In this document: in pieces, positions 11,818-22,400 of the stretch
Numbering within the stretch: the first letter of the stretch is position 1
Layout of the letters: every line of letters begins with the position of its first letter
Assembly (NCBI GenBank): GCA_029168955.1
Contig: JAPDOI010000175.1
Coordinates: forward strand, 1,178,001 to 1,242,000
Source: Aplectana chamaeleonis
Taxonomy: Eukaryota; Nematoda; Chromadorea; Rhabditida; Cosmocercidae
Direction: 5' to 3'
DNA length: 64,000 nucleotides
Notes under the pieces: generated by a model
What the model was told of the DNA's origin: nothing
The model's database searches: none
Seen by the model: the letters and a program-made list of their open reading frames with translations, nothing else
Made by a program: the position numbers and the translations under genes

Positions 11818-12309
11818 TTAATCGGTTGGCTTTCGCCTGACGCGGTCATTCCGCATCTTCACCGAGGTGTGCCGTCCTAGTAGTGTCCATTTTTCACGGT
11901 CTTCAGCCACAATTTGAACACATTCCATCCAGCTGTCACTATTCCATTCCCTGCGAAACGAAACATCGCGCCTGATCTGTCTTTCGATGCCGATTGACTT
12001 CAAATCCTCTTTAACTACATCCGTCCAGAACTTTCGCCTACGCCCATGTGGCCGTTTCCAGAAAGGATTTGGAAGCATTCTCAAAGCGTGTTGTACGGGA
12101 CAATCCAGCGTTCTTCTTAGTATATGCCCGAGCAGTCGAAGTCGGCTTTTCATTGCTGCTTGAGATGGCGTTAGGAGATGCTGGCACCTCCCACGTGTCA
12201 AGCGTTGATGTACTGCGTCGATTTCCTTGTAAAGATCTTCGTTATGGCATACATGCGGCCAGAAATGTCCAAGCAAACGCCTAAAAAGCTTCCTTTCCGT
12301 GCAATCCAA
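11818..12309 (-). pseudogene. RTE C-terminal region
   Basis: A 163-codon open frame with the arrangement seen after the RT domain in RTE elements: RLRLLGHILRR (LGH box), a basic GRRRKFWTDVVKEDL segment and a final EKWTLLGRHT segment before the stop. The same region recurs as decayed fragments at 6900-7260 and 53311-53817. It lies downstream of the YADD-containing part, but 12310-12590 between them is broken by stops. Function of this region in the family: RNA or DNA binding during target-primed reverse transcription (inference). Confidence 0.8.
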
Positions 12310-12590
12310 CCTTTACATCTGCGTCTTCGGTGCTGCCCACGTCTCCGAACCGTACATCATGATAGGGCGAATAGCGGATAGGTAGACGCGCAACTTGACT
12401 TCCTTCGCGATGGTTGTAGACCACAAACACTTGGTTAGAGAATTAAATGCAGAACAGACGTAGCTTTCGCACATCGTTGTCGAATATCCGCTGCATAACT
12501 ACCATCGTTCTTCAGCAAACAGCCCAAATAACAGAAATCGTCCACCAGTTCGATACGTTGTCCGTCCCCACAAACTCCCGTTGAAGACCT

Positions 12591-13429
12591 CTAAGAGACC
12601 CACATCTGCTTGCATTTGTCGGGACGAAGACGAAGTTCATAGGCTGCAGCATACTTCGAAACGAGGTTCACAAGCCTTTGCAGTTTTGCGTTGTTTCCAG
12701 CGAATAACACATTGTCGTCGGCGTACTCCAGGTCGACAAGGGAGCGTCCTGATGGTGTTAGGATCACATCCGCAGGAAACTGTTCTGCAACTCTACGCAT
12801 GATGTCATCAACGGCGAAGTTGAAAAGAAAAGATCCTGCAACGGCTCCTTGCCTTACTCCTGCTTTCACCTCGAAAGCTGACGTAAATCCGACGGGTGTA
12901 CGAACTGCTGCTGTTGTTCCTTTGTTCATGTCCTCGATTAACCGACCATACTTTTCCGGGACTCCATCTGCTCGAAGAGCATTGAGCAATCGATCACGAT
13001 GAGGAGAGTCGAATGCGGCTTCAAAGTTCAAAAAAGCAAGCTGTAATGGCTTCGAATACCGCTGCCACAATTCAATTACTCTTCTACTCTTCTCACGGCG
13101 AACACTTGGTCGATGGTCGATCTTCCACGCCGAAAAACGGCTTGCTCATCTCTGGTCGTTCCTTCACGATGTTTGATTAGTCGCTCGAGAATGATACGTT
13201 CTAAAACCTTGTACATGACACGAAGTAGAGAGATTGCTCTGTAGTTCTTAAGATCCGTGACGGATAGCTTCTTGTGAAGAGGTACGATGATCGCATGTCT
13301 CCACGAATCGGGTATCGTTTCGCTCATCCATATGGCACGGATGGTGTTGGTCATTTCACGAATCCCAGACGGAAGAAGAGCTTTCAGCATTTCAGCAGCG
13401 TTGTCGAAAACTCCTTCTGCACTCTTCAT
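12591..13429 (-). pseudogene. RTE reverse transcriptase domain, broken
   Basis: Two consecutive open frames (13076-13429, then 12591-13070) hold the RT motifs in order: LKNYRAISLLRVMYKVLERI, QAVFRRGRSTIDQVF, LAFLNFEAAFDSPHRDRL, GVRQGAVAGSFLFNFAVDDI and the catalytic LEYADDNVLF. They are separated by a stop or shift near 13073. FEAAFDS corresponds to the usual FxKAFD box, with glutamate where lysine is normal. The enzyme would copy the element's RNA at the nicked target; the broken frame and missing connection to the endonuclease make this copy dead. Confidence 0.9.
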
Positions 13430-13505
13430 CTCTGAGACTTGTCATGTCAATCTTCTGGAGAGGCTGAGCCCCTCGCTTCCTCTTATAAATCCTCGCGTGA
13501 AGTTC

Positions 13506-14169
13506 AACAGAACAGGACGGTGATCCGAATCGAATGCGACATCCCACACAGCTCTAGATTTTCAAATGTCCGATACTGGATAATTCCTCGTCAGGACATA
13601 GTCAAGCTGCAGTCTCAAGGTTGTCATCCTCCGCTTCCGCTGCTCTTCTGAAGATAGCCGGGTTGGTCCCTGCCACGTGAGCTGATGGCGGCGATGATTC
13701 CTCTTGAATGTCGATGCAATAATCAGACCACTGCGTTCATAAAAGTCGACAAGGCGGTAGCCATTGTCCGATGTTTGCTCCACTGGGTAGAACCATTAAC
13801 CGAGTCCTTCGGATTCCTGATCAGGTCCCATCTTCGCGTTTGCGTCAATCCCCACGACAACAGCATGTTGACAAGGTATCCTGGCCAGCAACGTATTTAG
13901 TTCCTCATAAAACGCATCCTTCGAATTGTCTTCGGCGGTTTCAGTGGGCGCATGAGCCCTCACTATCCACAAATTGAATCCTCTGTGATCCCGCACTCGT
14001 ACGAATGCATTCCGGCAACGACGTTGAGCCAAACTCCTTGACCATACCATTGAAATCTTTCCGCCAGCTATTGCACAGCCTCTCCACTCTCCTATCGTCA
14101 GCGTAACCGCAGTAGATGGTGTACTCTCAGACATGATGACGGGTCTATCCTCGCAGGCGGGTTTCCTGC
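13506..14169 (-). pseudogene. RTE endonuclease domain, duplicate copy A (3' side)
   Basis: Minus-strand APE-type endonuclease. Visible motifs are NAFVRVRDHRGFNLWIVRAH, the metal and phosphate site HAVVVGIDANAKMGPDQE, QLDYVLTRN and the terminal DSDHRPV (SDH box). It is a second copy of 14170-14833 at a constant offset of 664 bp. Because 664 is not a multiple of three, the duplication breaks the frame. After DSDHRPVLL the sequence passes quickly to RT sequence, so part of the normal linker is missing. In this family the domain nicks genomic DNA to prime reverse transcription. Confidence 0.85.
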
Positions 14170-15122
14170 AACAGAACAAGACGGTGATCCGAATCGAATG
14201 CGACATCCCACACAGCTCTAGATTTTCGAATGTCCGATACTGGATAATTCCTCGTCAGGACATAGTCAAGCTGCAGTTTCAAAGTTGTCATCTTCCGCTT
14301 CCGCTGCTCTTCTGAAGATAGCCGGGTTGGTCCCTGCCACGTGAGCTGATGGCGGCGATGATTCCTCTTGAATGTCGATGCAATAATCAGACCACTGCGT
14401 TCATAAAAGTCGACAAGGCGGTAGCCATTGTCCGATGTTTGCTCCACTGGGTAGAACCATTAACCGAGTACTTCGGATTCCTGATCAGGTCCCATCTTCG
14501 CGTTTGCGTCAATCCCCACGACAACAGCATGTTGACAAGGTATCCTGGCCAGCAACGTATTTAGTTCCTCATAAAACGCATCCTTCGAATTGTCTTCGGC
14601 GGTTTCAGTGGGCGCATGAGCCCTCACTATCCACAAATTGAATCCTCTGTGATCCCGCACTCGTACGAATGCATTCCGGCACGACGTTGAGCCAAACTCC
14701 TTGACCATACCATTGAAATCTTTCCTTACAGCTATTGCACAGCCTCCCACTCTCCTATCGTCAGCGTAACCGCAGTAGATGGTGTACTCTCAGACGCTGA
14801 TGACGGGTCTATCCTTGAGGCGGGTTTCCTGCAAAGGAGCAAACGGTGCATGGAAATAGCTCAGAAGTCTGGACAGCGCAGTTTTTTGGATATCACTCGA
14901 CAGCGATCGACAGTTCAGGGTGGCGAAACTGTGGCTTGTGGCCAAAGACTCCATGAACTCCTTAGGTACGGATCTTAAGGTGTTATGGACCAGAGGCCTT
15001 AGTGTGCCGGACGGCGACACCTTTATGCAATGTATGGGATACTTTGTATGAGATACTGTATGGGATACTTTGTATCGGATACTGTATCGGATACTCCTCG
15101 ATGTGAACAAATGAACACTCAC
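14170..15122 (-). pseudogene. RTE endonuclease domain, copy B with 5' end
   Basis: It begins near 15000 on the minus strand with FATLNCRSLSS and the first catalytic segment PLQETRLKD, then a stop, then the same body as copy A (HAPTETAEDNSKDAFYEELN, VVVGIDANAKMGPD, DYVLTRNYPVSDI, DSDHRLVLLQETRLRG). The end DSDHRLVLL-QETRLRG shows the junction: after SDH the sequence restarts inside the LQETR segment of copy A. The breakpoint shares GCGGGTTTCCTGCAA at both junctions (14157 and 14820), which suggests recombination at a short homology. Confidence 0.85.
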
Positions 15123-15528
15123 AGTCAGATTACTCGATATAAATCGATAGAGTGTGCAAATAAACTAGACTCTCACTTCTACAAACAAGCGCTTTCAAGT
15201 TCTAGAACCGCCCTCTGCCCCATTTCCGCCCAAATAAACACTCAGAGACCTTCCGTAAACCGTTGAGATATCATAAGTCAAATTTATCGTGAACAAGGAA
15301 GTGCTATAAGTGAGCTGATTGTTTGATTGCACTGATAGGCATCATCCTTTATAGCGGTCAACTACTCCACGCTCAAAATTCAAAGTGAACAAGGTAGGGC
15401 CCACTTTAGCTCAAAAACGCGAATTCCGCATTCTTTATAAACATGCCTTGCTATTTATGTAGGGCGCCAGAGCTTCACTAAACCGTGGAGATATCGGAAG
15501 TGAAATTTATCGTGAACACTGCCTTTAA
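15107..15528. mobile_element. Family alpha MITE, copy 1, right part
   Basis: It resumes with ACAAATGAACACTCACAGTC directly after the RTE target duplication and ends TTTATCGTGAACACTGCCTTTAA (15506-15528), the terminal repeat. Inside, a GAGATATC-TTTATCGTGAAC segment occurs twice (15268 and 15488), so this copy has an extra internal partial duplication compared with 40860-41321. Confidence 0.8.
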
Positions 15529-15769
15529 GACCCCTATTTCCAGCCCTTCTTGCAGCTAATCTTCTGCGTCGCCGGGCTCATTGGTTAGTTTCGGATAACT
15601 ATATGTGTGTTACTATCATGTACTGCAATTTTATAGATAGTCTGAAGGTTTAGTGAATCGAAAGCTAGCCATAAAAAGGTTATACAACAAAGAAGTCTCA
15701 ACAGCAGTACACAGATACAACCAAGAGTTAAGAGTTTTAAAGTATGTGTATACAGAAGAGTTCATCCTC

Positions 15770-16241
15770 TTGAAGGCAGTGTTCACGAAGAAAAAGCTGC
15801 ACGTTTTTTTGGCTAAAACGTAAGCTTTGGGTCCCTCTCAGAAGATTAAGAACGGAAGTGCGACAAAAAACGGCCGGTAAGTGGGTGAAAAACTCGTGGG
15901 CCAGCCAACCCATTGGGCCACTCCGCCCACGTCCTATAAAAATACCCCTGAGTTCGTGGTTAAATGAGCGATGGTTTCCGATCGAAAGCCCCGTTCTTCC
16001 CTTCATTCTCAACGTCTCTCTTTACTCAGGTCAGCTCGCACACATCGGCTGCAAAAAACGGGAGTTACAAGCCTCGTACAACTCGTCCAAAATGCTTCCC
16101 TAGCTGAATTTTGAGGGGCCATACCTCCGTTTCCAGGGGGTCTTGTACGATTCCAGGGACATCATCGCAATCAGCATGGGACTGTTTTCAAGATTGGCGG
16201 AAAAACAGAGAAACGACTTTTATCGTGAACTCTGCCTTTAA
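15770..16241. mobile_element. TTAA/TA-type MITE, family beta, copy 1
   Basis: Ends: TTGAAGGCAGTGTTCACGA on the left and TATCGTGAACTCTGCCTTTAA on the right. The body matches, inverted, the copies at 25695, 29459 and 38636 (shared GAGAATGAAGGGAAGAACG in inverse form and the TTGCAGCCGATGTG block). It has no coding capacity and lies just downstream of chemoreceptor gene A. Confidence 0.8.
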
Positions 16242-16412
16242 AAGAACAACTCCATTGAGAGTGCAGGTTCGGTGTGAGACTGTCATTCCATGTGGCTTCT
16301 GTTATGTTTTCTCTCGATTTTCGTTCCAGAGCTCTACTCGGAAATCAAGTGATCGTTGAGTAAATGAACTCAGAAATGAAGATATCGTACACACAGCCTA
16401 TGGTTGACTTTA

Positions 16413-19400
16413 TTACGATAGAAATATCGGCGACATTGACGCCACTGTTACAACGTCTTTCCGTTTGCGACCAAGCACTTTTTCCATTACGACGTTCCGC
16501 AGGTTCATATTGATAGCCAAATGCAGCCAAGCAGGCAGGGAAATAATGATCTCGATATTGTAGGACCTAAAATAACATGCGAGAAGCGTCATTTGTTTGA
16601 CAGCGGCAAGTTGCAGGTAAAAACACTCGGCTTTATTTGACTCACCACATTTCTAGCACATTCAGTGGCACTCCACTGAGACTGTGTTCAGTCCGTGCAA
16701 AAATTGCCACGAAATAGCGAGCGATTTCCACACAAAATGGGAGAGCACACATCACAGCACTCAATAACAGCCGACGTTCAATTCGCTGCGAATGGTTTCA
16801 AGAGATTTTCTCAATCATCAAGCTATGGTGTCTCTCACAGAGAAACTGGCCCGTCCCTAGTAAACACTGACACCGCCGTATTGGGGGGCTACGCGATCGA
16901 GCCTCATCGACTGCGTGCGGTAGCGTTGCAGGCTCACATCTTCTGGATACCCTCCGATAGAATAATTATCTTATCTTTAAAGCATTCTAAGACTTCTCCT
17001 GGTATTCTTCGACTTCTGGTTATTTATTCTATCGCAGGTTATCTAGCGCAAGTCAGCACGTTGCGCGACCGCACGCAACCGGTGAGGCTCGATCGCCTAG
17101 CCCATTACGGTGGTGTCGGGGTCCACGTGCTCAACTGATTGATTGTCAGCTAACAGCAAAAACAGCTTGCGAACCTCTTCCTTGAAGTTGCATTCCAAAA
17201 AGGCGAAAGTCTCAAAATGAAAAAAAAAATCGAATGAAGACAGGGTTGAGCAGGCCGTTGTGGCGATTTTGTCGAGTGTACGACTCCACCCAAATTTTCT
17301 TTTTCCCAAAAAATTCCCAAAATTTTATGACCCTTCAGGGAGAGAACAAAATACAAATACTAAAATCAACAAAATACTAAAAATCAACAGAATATCATTA
17401 AACTATTACAAGACATTAAAAAAAGAAAACTGAAAGAGATCAAAAATAAAACAAGAGATCTTTAAAAATATTTCACAAAAGCTCTGTTGTTTCACCTGAA
17501 ACAGCCCGTGTTCCTCCTCCTTATCTACTATACATTGGATCCGACTCATCGAGGATAATTGCAATATGGAGCCGAATGTTGTAATGAGTTCCAATTGAAA
17601 AACAATCTTACCTCCTCGCATTAGGTTAACAATGAAGGAAATATAGTTTTTAAAGTTTTCCGAAATGAGTCGCATCCAATGTCTATTATCTACTCTCTCC
17701 CGCATTTAAACCTGTTTATGAAAGAGAATTTAACCCAGGAAAACAATCAAAACCCTAAAAAGATAGAGGAAATAGACAGAAAATGAAAAAAAATCAAAAA
17801 TTTCTCTTATCCTCCAAAAGAACAGAAGCCCGTTGGCTGCGAGCGGACACAAATCAGTCGACTCATCGGAACGCGTCTGCTGCTCGTTAGGGATTTTCCT
17901 AGGAGACTTGAGGGCTCTTAAGAACTCCCAATACGTCTCGCCCAAGGGAAGGCAGACCTGATTGTTACCCTAACGATTAATTCTATTGGAAGCTCTTGAA
18001 AAGGGATTTTAGGAGGAAAAATCATGTTGTACCGATTTCCATTAAAGGCAGTGGTCGCGCTCAAATAAGCTCGTCTTCTTTTCCTCTCTAAACCCTTTTC
18101 TGGGTATAGAGTAGTAGAACCTATAGGAAAAAATCGCGAAAAAAACGCTGTTCTGGGCCAAATTTGAAGCCTGAACTTTCTTGTCTTTTGATGGAGGACG
18201 AGCACAACCCACATCATCGGCATCGATGATCTCAATATCAAGAACATTAGCTGGCTTGAAATCGAATTTCAATCAATGGACCTCCGGATTTATGTACACA
18301 TCTAGTCAAAAACATTGACTAAAGTGCTTGCTTTCATTGTTCAACTGTTTTATTGGGTAAATTTGCATTTATTTCTCCCTCTGAGTGTCGATGATTTTGG
18401 ACTGCTTGGCATGAGACTGTGATCTTTCTGTGCACGTGTGCACGAACTGGAAGTTTAGGGTCTTATTAACTCTAATTCTAGCCCGTTTCTCACCGCGTTA
18501 CCTTCATAGTTTTTGAGCTGTTTTTGATCTAAGCTGGTTTTTGTAGTTTTTTCGATAACGTTTTTCATCGTGACCACTGACTTTAAAGGCATCATTCACG
18601 ATGGATTTCGTTTTTGAGTTTTCCATATATAATGAGAGCTATAGTTCCCTATATAACAGCTACGTTGAAAAAACCGCGAAAAAACCACTGAGAACCCCTT
18701 TTTTAGACCTAAAATATCTCAATCGACTTTTGACAAAGGAAGAGTCAGTCGATCGTTAGAGATAGCTGTTTAGACCAACGATCTCACGATCAAATGAAGT
18801 TTATCTTTCTTTTCAAGCGATTTGTTGAGAAGAAAAGGTTAATCGATGTGAAATGAAAAGTCATTCTTCACGTAATCGTTTAGCATATTTCATCAACTTT
18901 CCCTCAGTTGCACTGTACCAAATGTTGAAAATTTACTTATATGATGGCTGACAGCAAATCGTGTCAGATGACTGACGGAGGGCCGGCCTCTTTTGACGGA
19001 ATTTGAGACATTCAACCTCAATTATCTTCACAATAGGCCGTTTTCAACCGAACAAACTCTCCCTACGTTCTTAGGTGGACCCAGAGAATCATTTGAACCG
19101 AAAAAACGGTAAGTGGTTTTTAGCGGGTACGATGTCTTTGAGCCAGATTTGGCCACATCGTTGAACACAACTGGTATCGGGTTTCGAAGAGAATAACTCT
19201 GCAAATGTAGAGAGTTATGCGGAGATCTAGCAATCAAATTAAAGACAATTCTATGTAGATTCCAAAACTTTTTTCGGATTTCGAAGATTTCCATTTTCCA
19301 CTTTTTTTCGGGGTTGTATCCGATTTTTTCAGCGAATGAAGTGCGAGATGTGAGTGTATATGACGGTTTCACTCTGTGTACAAGTGATGTAGCGTTATTA

Positions 19401-22400
19401 GACGTGCGATTAGAGTCAATAATGTTATTTTGAATGATTAATTGGTAAAATGTCCATTTAGTAAAGCATTCATATCGGCATCAACACTATTCTACTGCAT
19501 TCAAATGTAATTATTCACATTTATCTACCTCATTCCACCTTACCAGTGGTTTGGGAAAAAATCCAATTTTTCTCCGAAAATTTTACGACCCCCTCCAAAT
19601 TTTCATTTTTTTTTTCTAAAAATTGCTGAGAAATTCACTACCCCCTTCCCCGTTGTGGCCGGTCACAACGCTGCTCAACCCTGAATGGAGAGGGTCAAGA
19701 CTTTGGCGAGTGGTAAAGAGCCGCCATTGGACGGCATTACTAGATTCGGACGGCGGGTCTCTACGTTTCTGGCAGGCTAAGTCCTACCGCGCTGGCGCAC
19801 GTGACTTTTCCGCGTATATCACGGAGAGACGACAGCCGACAGCATCGTTGCTTTCCGAGCCGTTCGCTCCACGTGCAATATCGAAGTGGAAAAGCGGCGT
19901 CGACAAACTCAGGGTCGCTAAAGGCTATAAAACCGCGAAATTCTCATGGTTTCTACGCATTCTGATGCGTAGCGGAGGTTAGCGATAGTTAGAGAGCGGA
20001 GAGCGGACAAAGTCTGAGGCATCGTGCGCGCCGCTCGCGCCTCGAATGATGTGAATTACGACGTTTTATGGAAGGTACGTGGGCTGGTGCGGAGCTGTGG
20101 TTAGAGACTGTGAGAGAGCGCATGACAGACGGGGAGAGCAGAATTGCCTCTCGCGCCTTGAGTCGTGAGAATTACGACGTTTTACAGAGGATATGTGTCA
20201 AAGAAAAAGTCAAGTTGTTTCAACAAACTTTACTACATGCGTGTAAATATATGTGCACACCTGATCCCCGTTTGTACACTGACGTGCTTTCCTAAACGAT
20301 ATCGCGTAAAATGTAGAGCATAACAGAACCATTATAGCATACATCACTATTGCATGGAAGCTGTCGTACTGAAAAAGCAATCGTGAACCGTTACAGACAT
20401 TTCACGAATTGATTTCTTCTATCTGTCCTCTCACAGCAGGGACTGCACGAGGTGTTAAAAAAGCCAATTTCACTCAGTTCTTCTTCCCCCTCCATCCTCA
20501 CAGGAACGCGATTTGGTAAAAATTTTTACGATTTTCTCAAAGACCACGTATTTTTCTATGTCTCCTAGGAGCGTGACTTATCGTTTTTGTTGTCGAATTT
20601 CAAGAAGAGGAACATTTTATATAAATTTGGAGGTGTCAAAATAAAATCTCGAAATCTTCGTTGAAAACTGATCCTTAGCAATGTATACCCCCGTTCCGAG
20701 TCGTCCACCTGGTCCCCCGCACGAACTCTGACCACCCTCCACCCCTCCGCAACTCGGATACCTTATGTAGCTCCACACCTGCGCCCAACCCTGTCTCACA
20801 GCTATGAGAGTAGAATTGTTACACAGTCAATTTAATCTTGGTATATACCACATTAAATACTCAACCTGCAACCCAATTCAAAGGTTGACAGCAGGGATGT
20901 GCGTAATTACGACTAACGACTAACGAATTTAACGACTAACGGGCTTTTTGGGTGTTACGTCTAACGACTAACGACTAACGAAATTAAAAATATTTTCGTA
21001 AGCAATCCGGAACTTCGTTAGAAAATCAATATTTATTCACATCGCGCTCCAAACAAATGATTACATCAGGAATGCTACAAACTTCCTTGCTGGTTGCTCG
21101 AGGTGGCTGGCACAGAATAACCATAGCCTTCAGTATTTATTATTTCTAGAGACACTGCTTCGCAATTCTGGAACACCCACATTATGACTTTAACCGAACG
21201 TTGCGAAAGGTCCGGCACAGCACTTTTGCGACGTCGTATGGGTGGCGCGACTTTATGGTAGGCTCACTGAACCAGTTCCTTCACTGACCGGCTTCAGCGG
21301 AGATTTTCAAAAAGAAAACTATCAGAGATGATAATACGGAGCGGTGCCTGTAGGCCACAACTCGCACCGACGGGAACTACATCTTTTGATTAAAGTGTAA
21401 AGGCGCCGTCCTCCGATTTTCAGGCATAAATTCGAGATCGGGATTTCGATAAAGTGGTGTTTGGACCTATGAGTGGGTGAAATTTTCACTTGGGTGCTAA
21501 TTTTTTTGGACCTTCCCCCCATTATGGGAGCAAGCTCGAAACGACGCGCGCGCTCATCTCGCGGCTCTGGGAAAGGAATAATCTGGGCAGAGTTGATGCA
21601 GTTCTCCGCGTTGTCGCCACGGGGTGGATATTATGTAACATCATATAGCACGGACCTGCAAATTTCGCACTAAAAAAGCGAATAGATCGAGGTTTCCTCG
21701 GTTCCCATATTGCGTCTTTTCTCACGGAAAAAATATATATGCAGATTTGCAGTTCAAAATTAGGTTCCCTAAGGATGAGTGGTTTGTGTGTTTATTAGCC
21801 ATGAATAATTTGAAAAATACCATATATATCTCTTTCTGGCTCCCTTTTTCTATTCATAAGGGCTATTTTCTGCCTCAAGTGTGCTTATTTTCAAAGCCTA
21901 GATTTTTAACGACTAACGATTAACGACTAACGACTAACGAGGGTTTTGGCCGGTTGAACGACTAACGACTAACGAATTACAAATTTTCTATTACGCACAT
22001 CTCTGGTTGACAGACATCGCTTAGTGCGGGAAGGATACCGAACTAGCAATTATGGTTTTACAGGCAGATAAAATCCTGCATTAGGAAGTTAATGTAAAGG
22101 TAATACGGGCTCTCACCAAAAAAGCCGTCTCACTGAACATTTGGAGTATGCCTTCAGGTAGCTGATGAAACTGTGGCCTATCCTCCAGAAATAGCAGCGG
22201 TAGAGCGCAGACAATCGCAGTGGTCCAAAGTGCAACTCCGCAAGCAATGATAGTTGTTCTTTTCCAAAACTGTAACACAAAAACTTCACTAACCGCTCAT
22301 TAGCTCGCTCACGTTAGCTCAGCTCACTAACATTCCCTAAACTGTATGCCCTTCGGCGCTGTTTGGAACCTCGATACGGTTCCCCAATACCGGAAACCAT

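Larger units (their letters stand above)
11800..15095 (-). mobile_element. RTE-type LINE inserted into a MITE
   Basis: On the minus strand the order is endonuclease, endonuclease again, reverse transcriptase, C-terminal region, and a short tail of TAAGT-like repeats at the 3' end (11801-11820), as in RTE-clade elements. Both flanks carry the same 11 bp, CCTCGATGTGA (11789-11799 and 15096-15106); the interrupted MITE resumes exactly there. The 5' end (15020-15095) consists of iterated GGATACTTTGTATC-like units. The element is inactive: stops and frameshifts, a 664-bp internal duplication, and an apparent deletion between endonuclease and RT. Confidence 0.9.

Noticed and set aside
16345..16530. 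61-codon minus-strand frame
   Set aside because: Out-of-frame reading of the TM7 exon of gene A.
20617..20799. Glycine-rich 60-codon minus-strand frame
   Set aside because: Lies in intron 2 of gene A between exon 3 and the hAT element, no domain.
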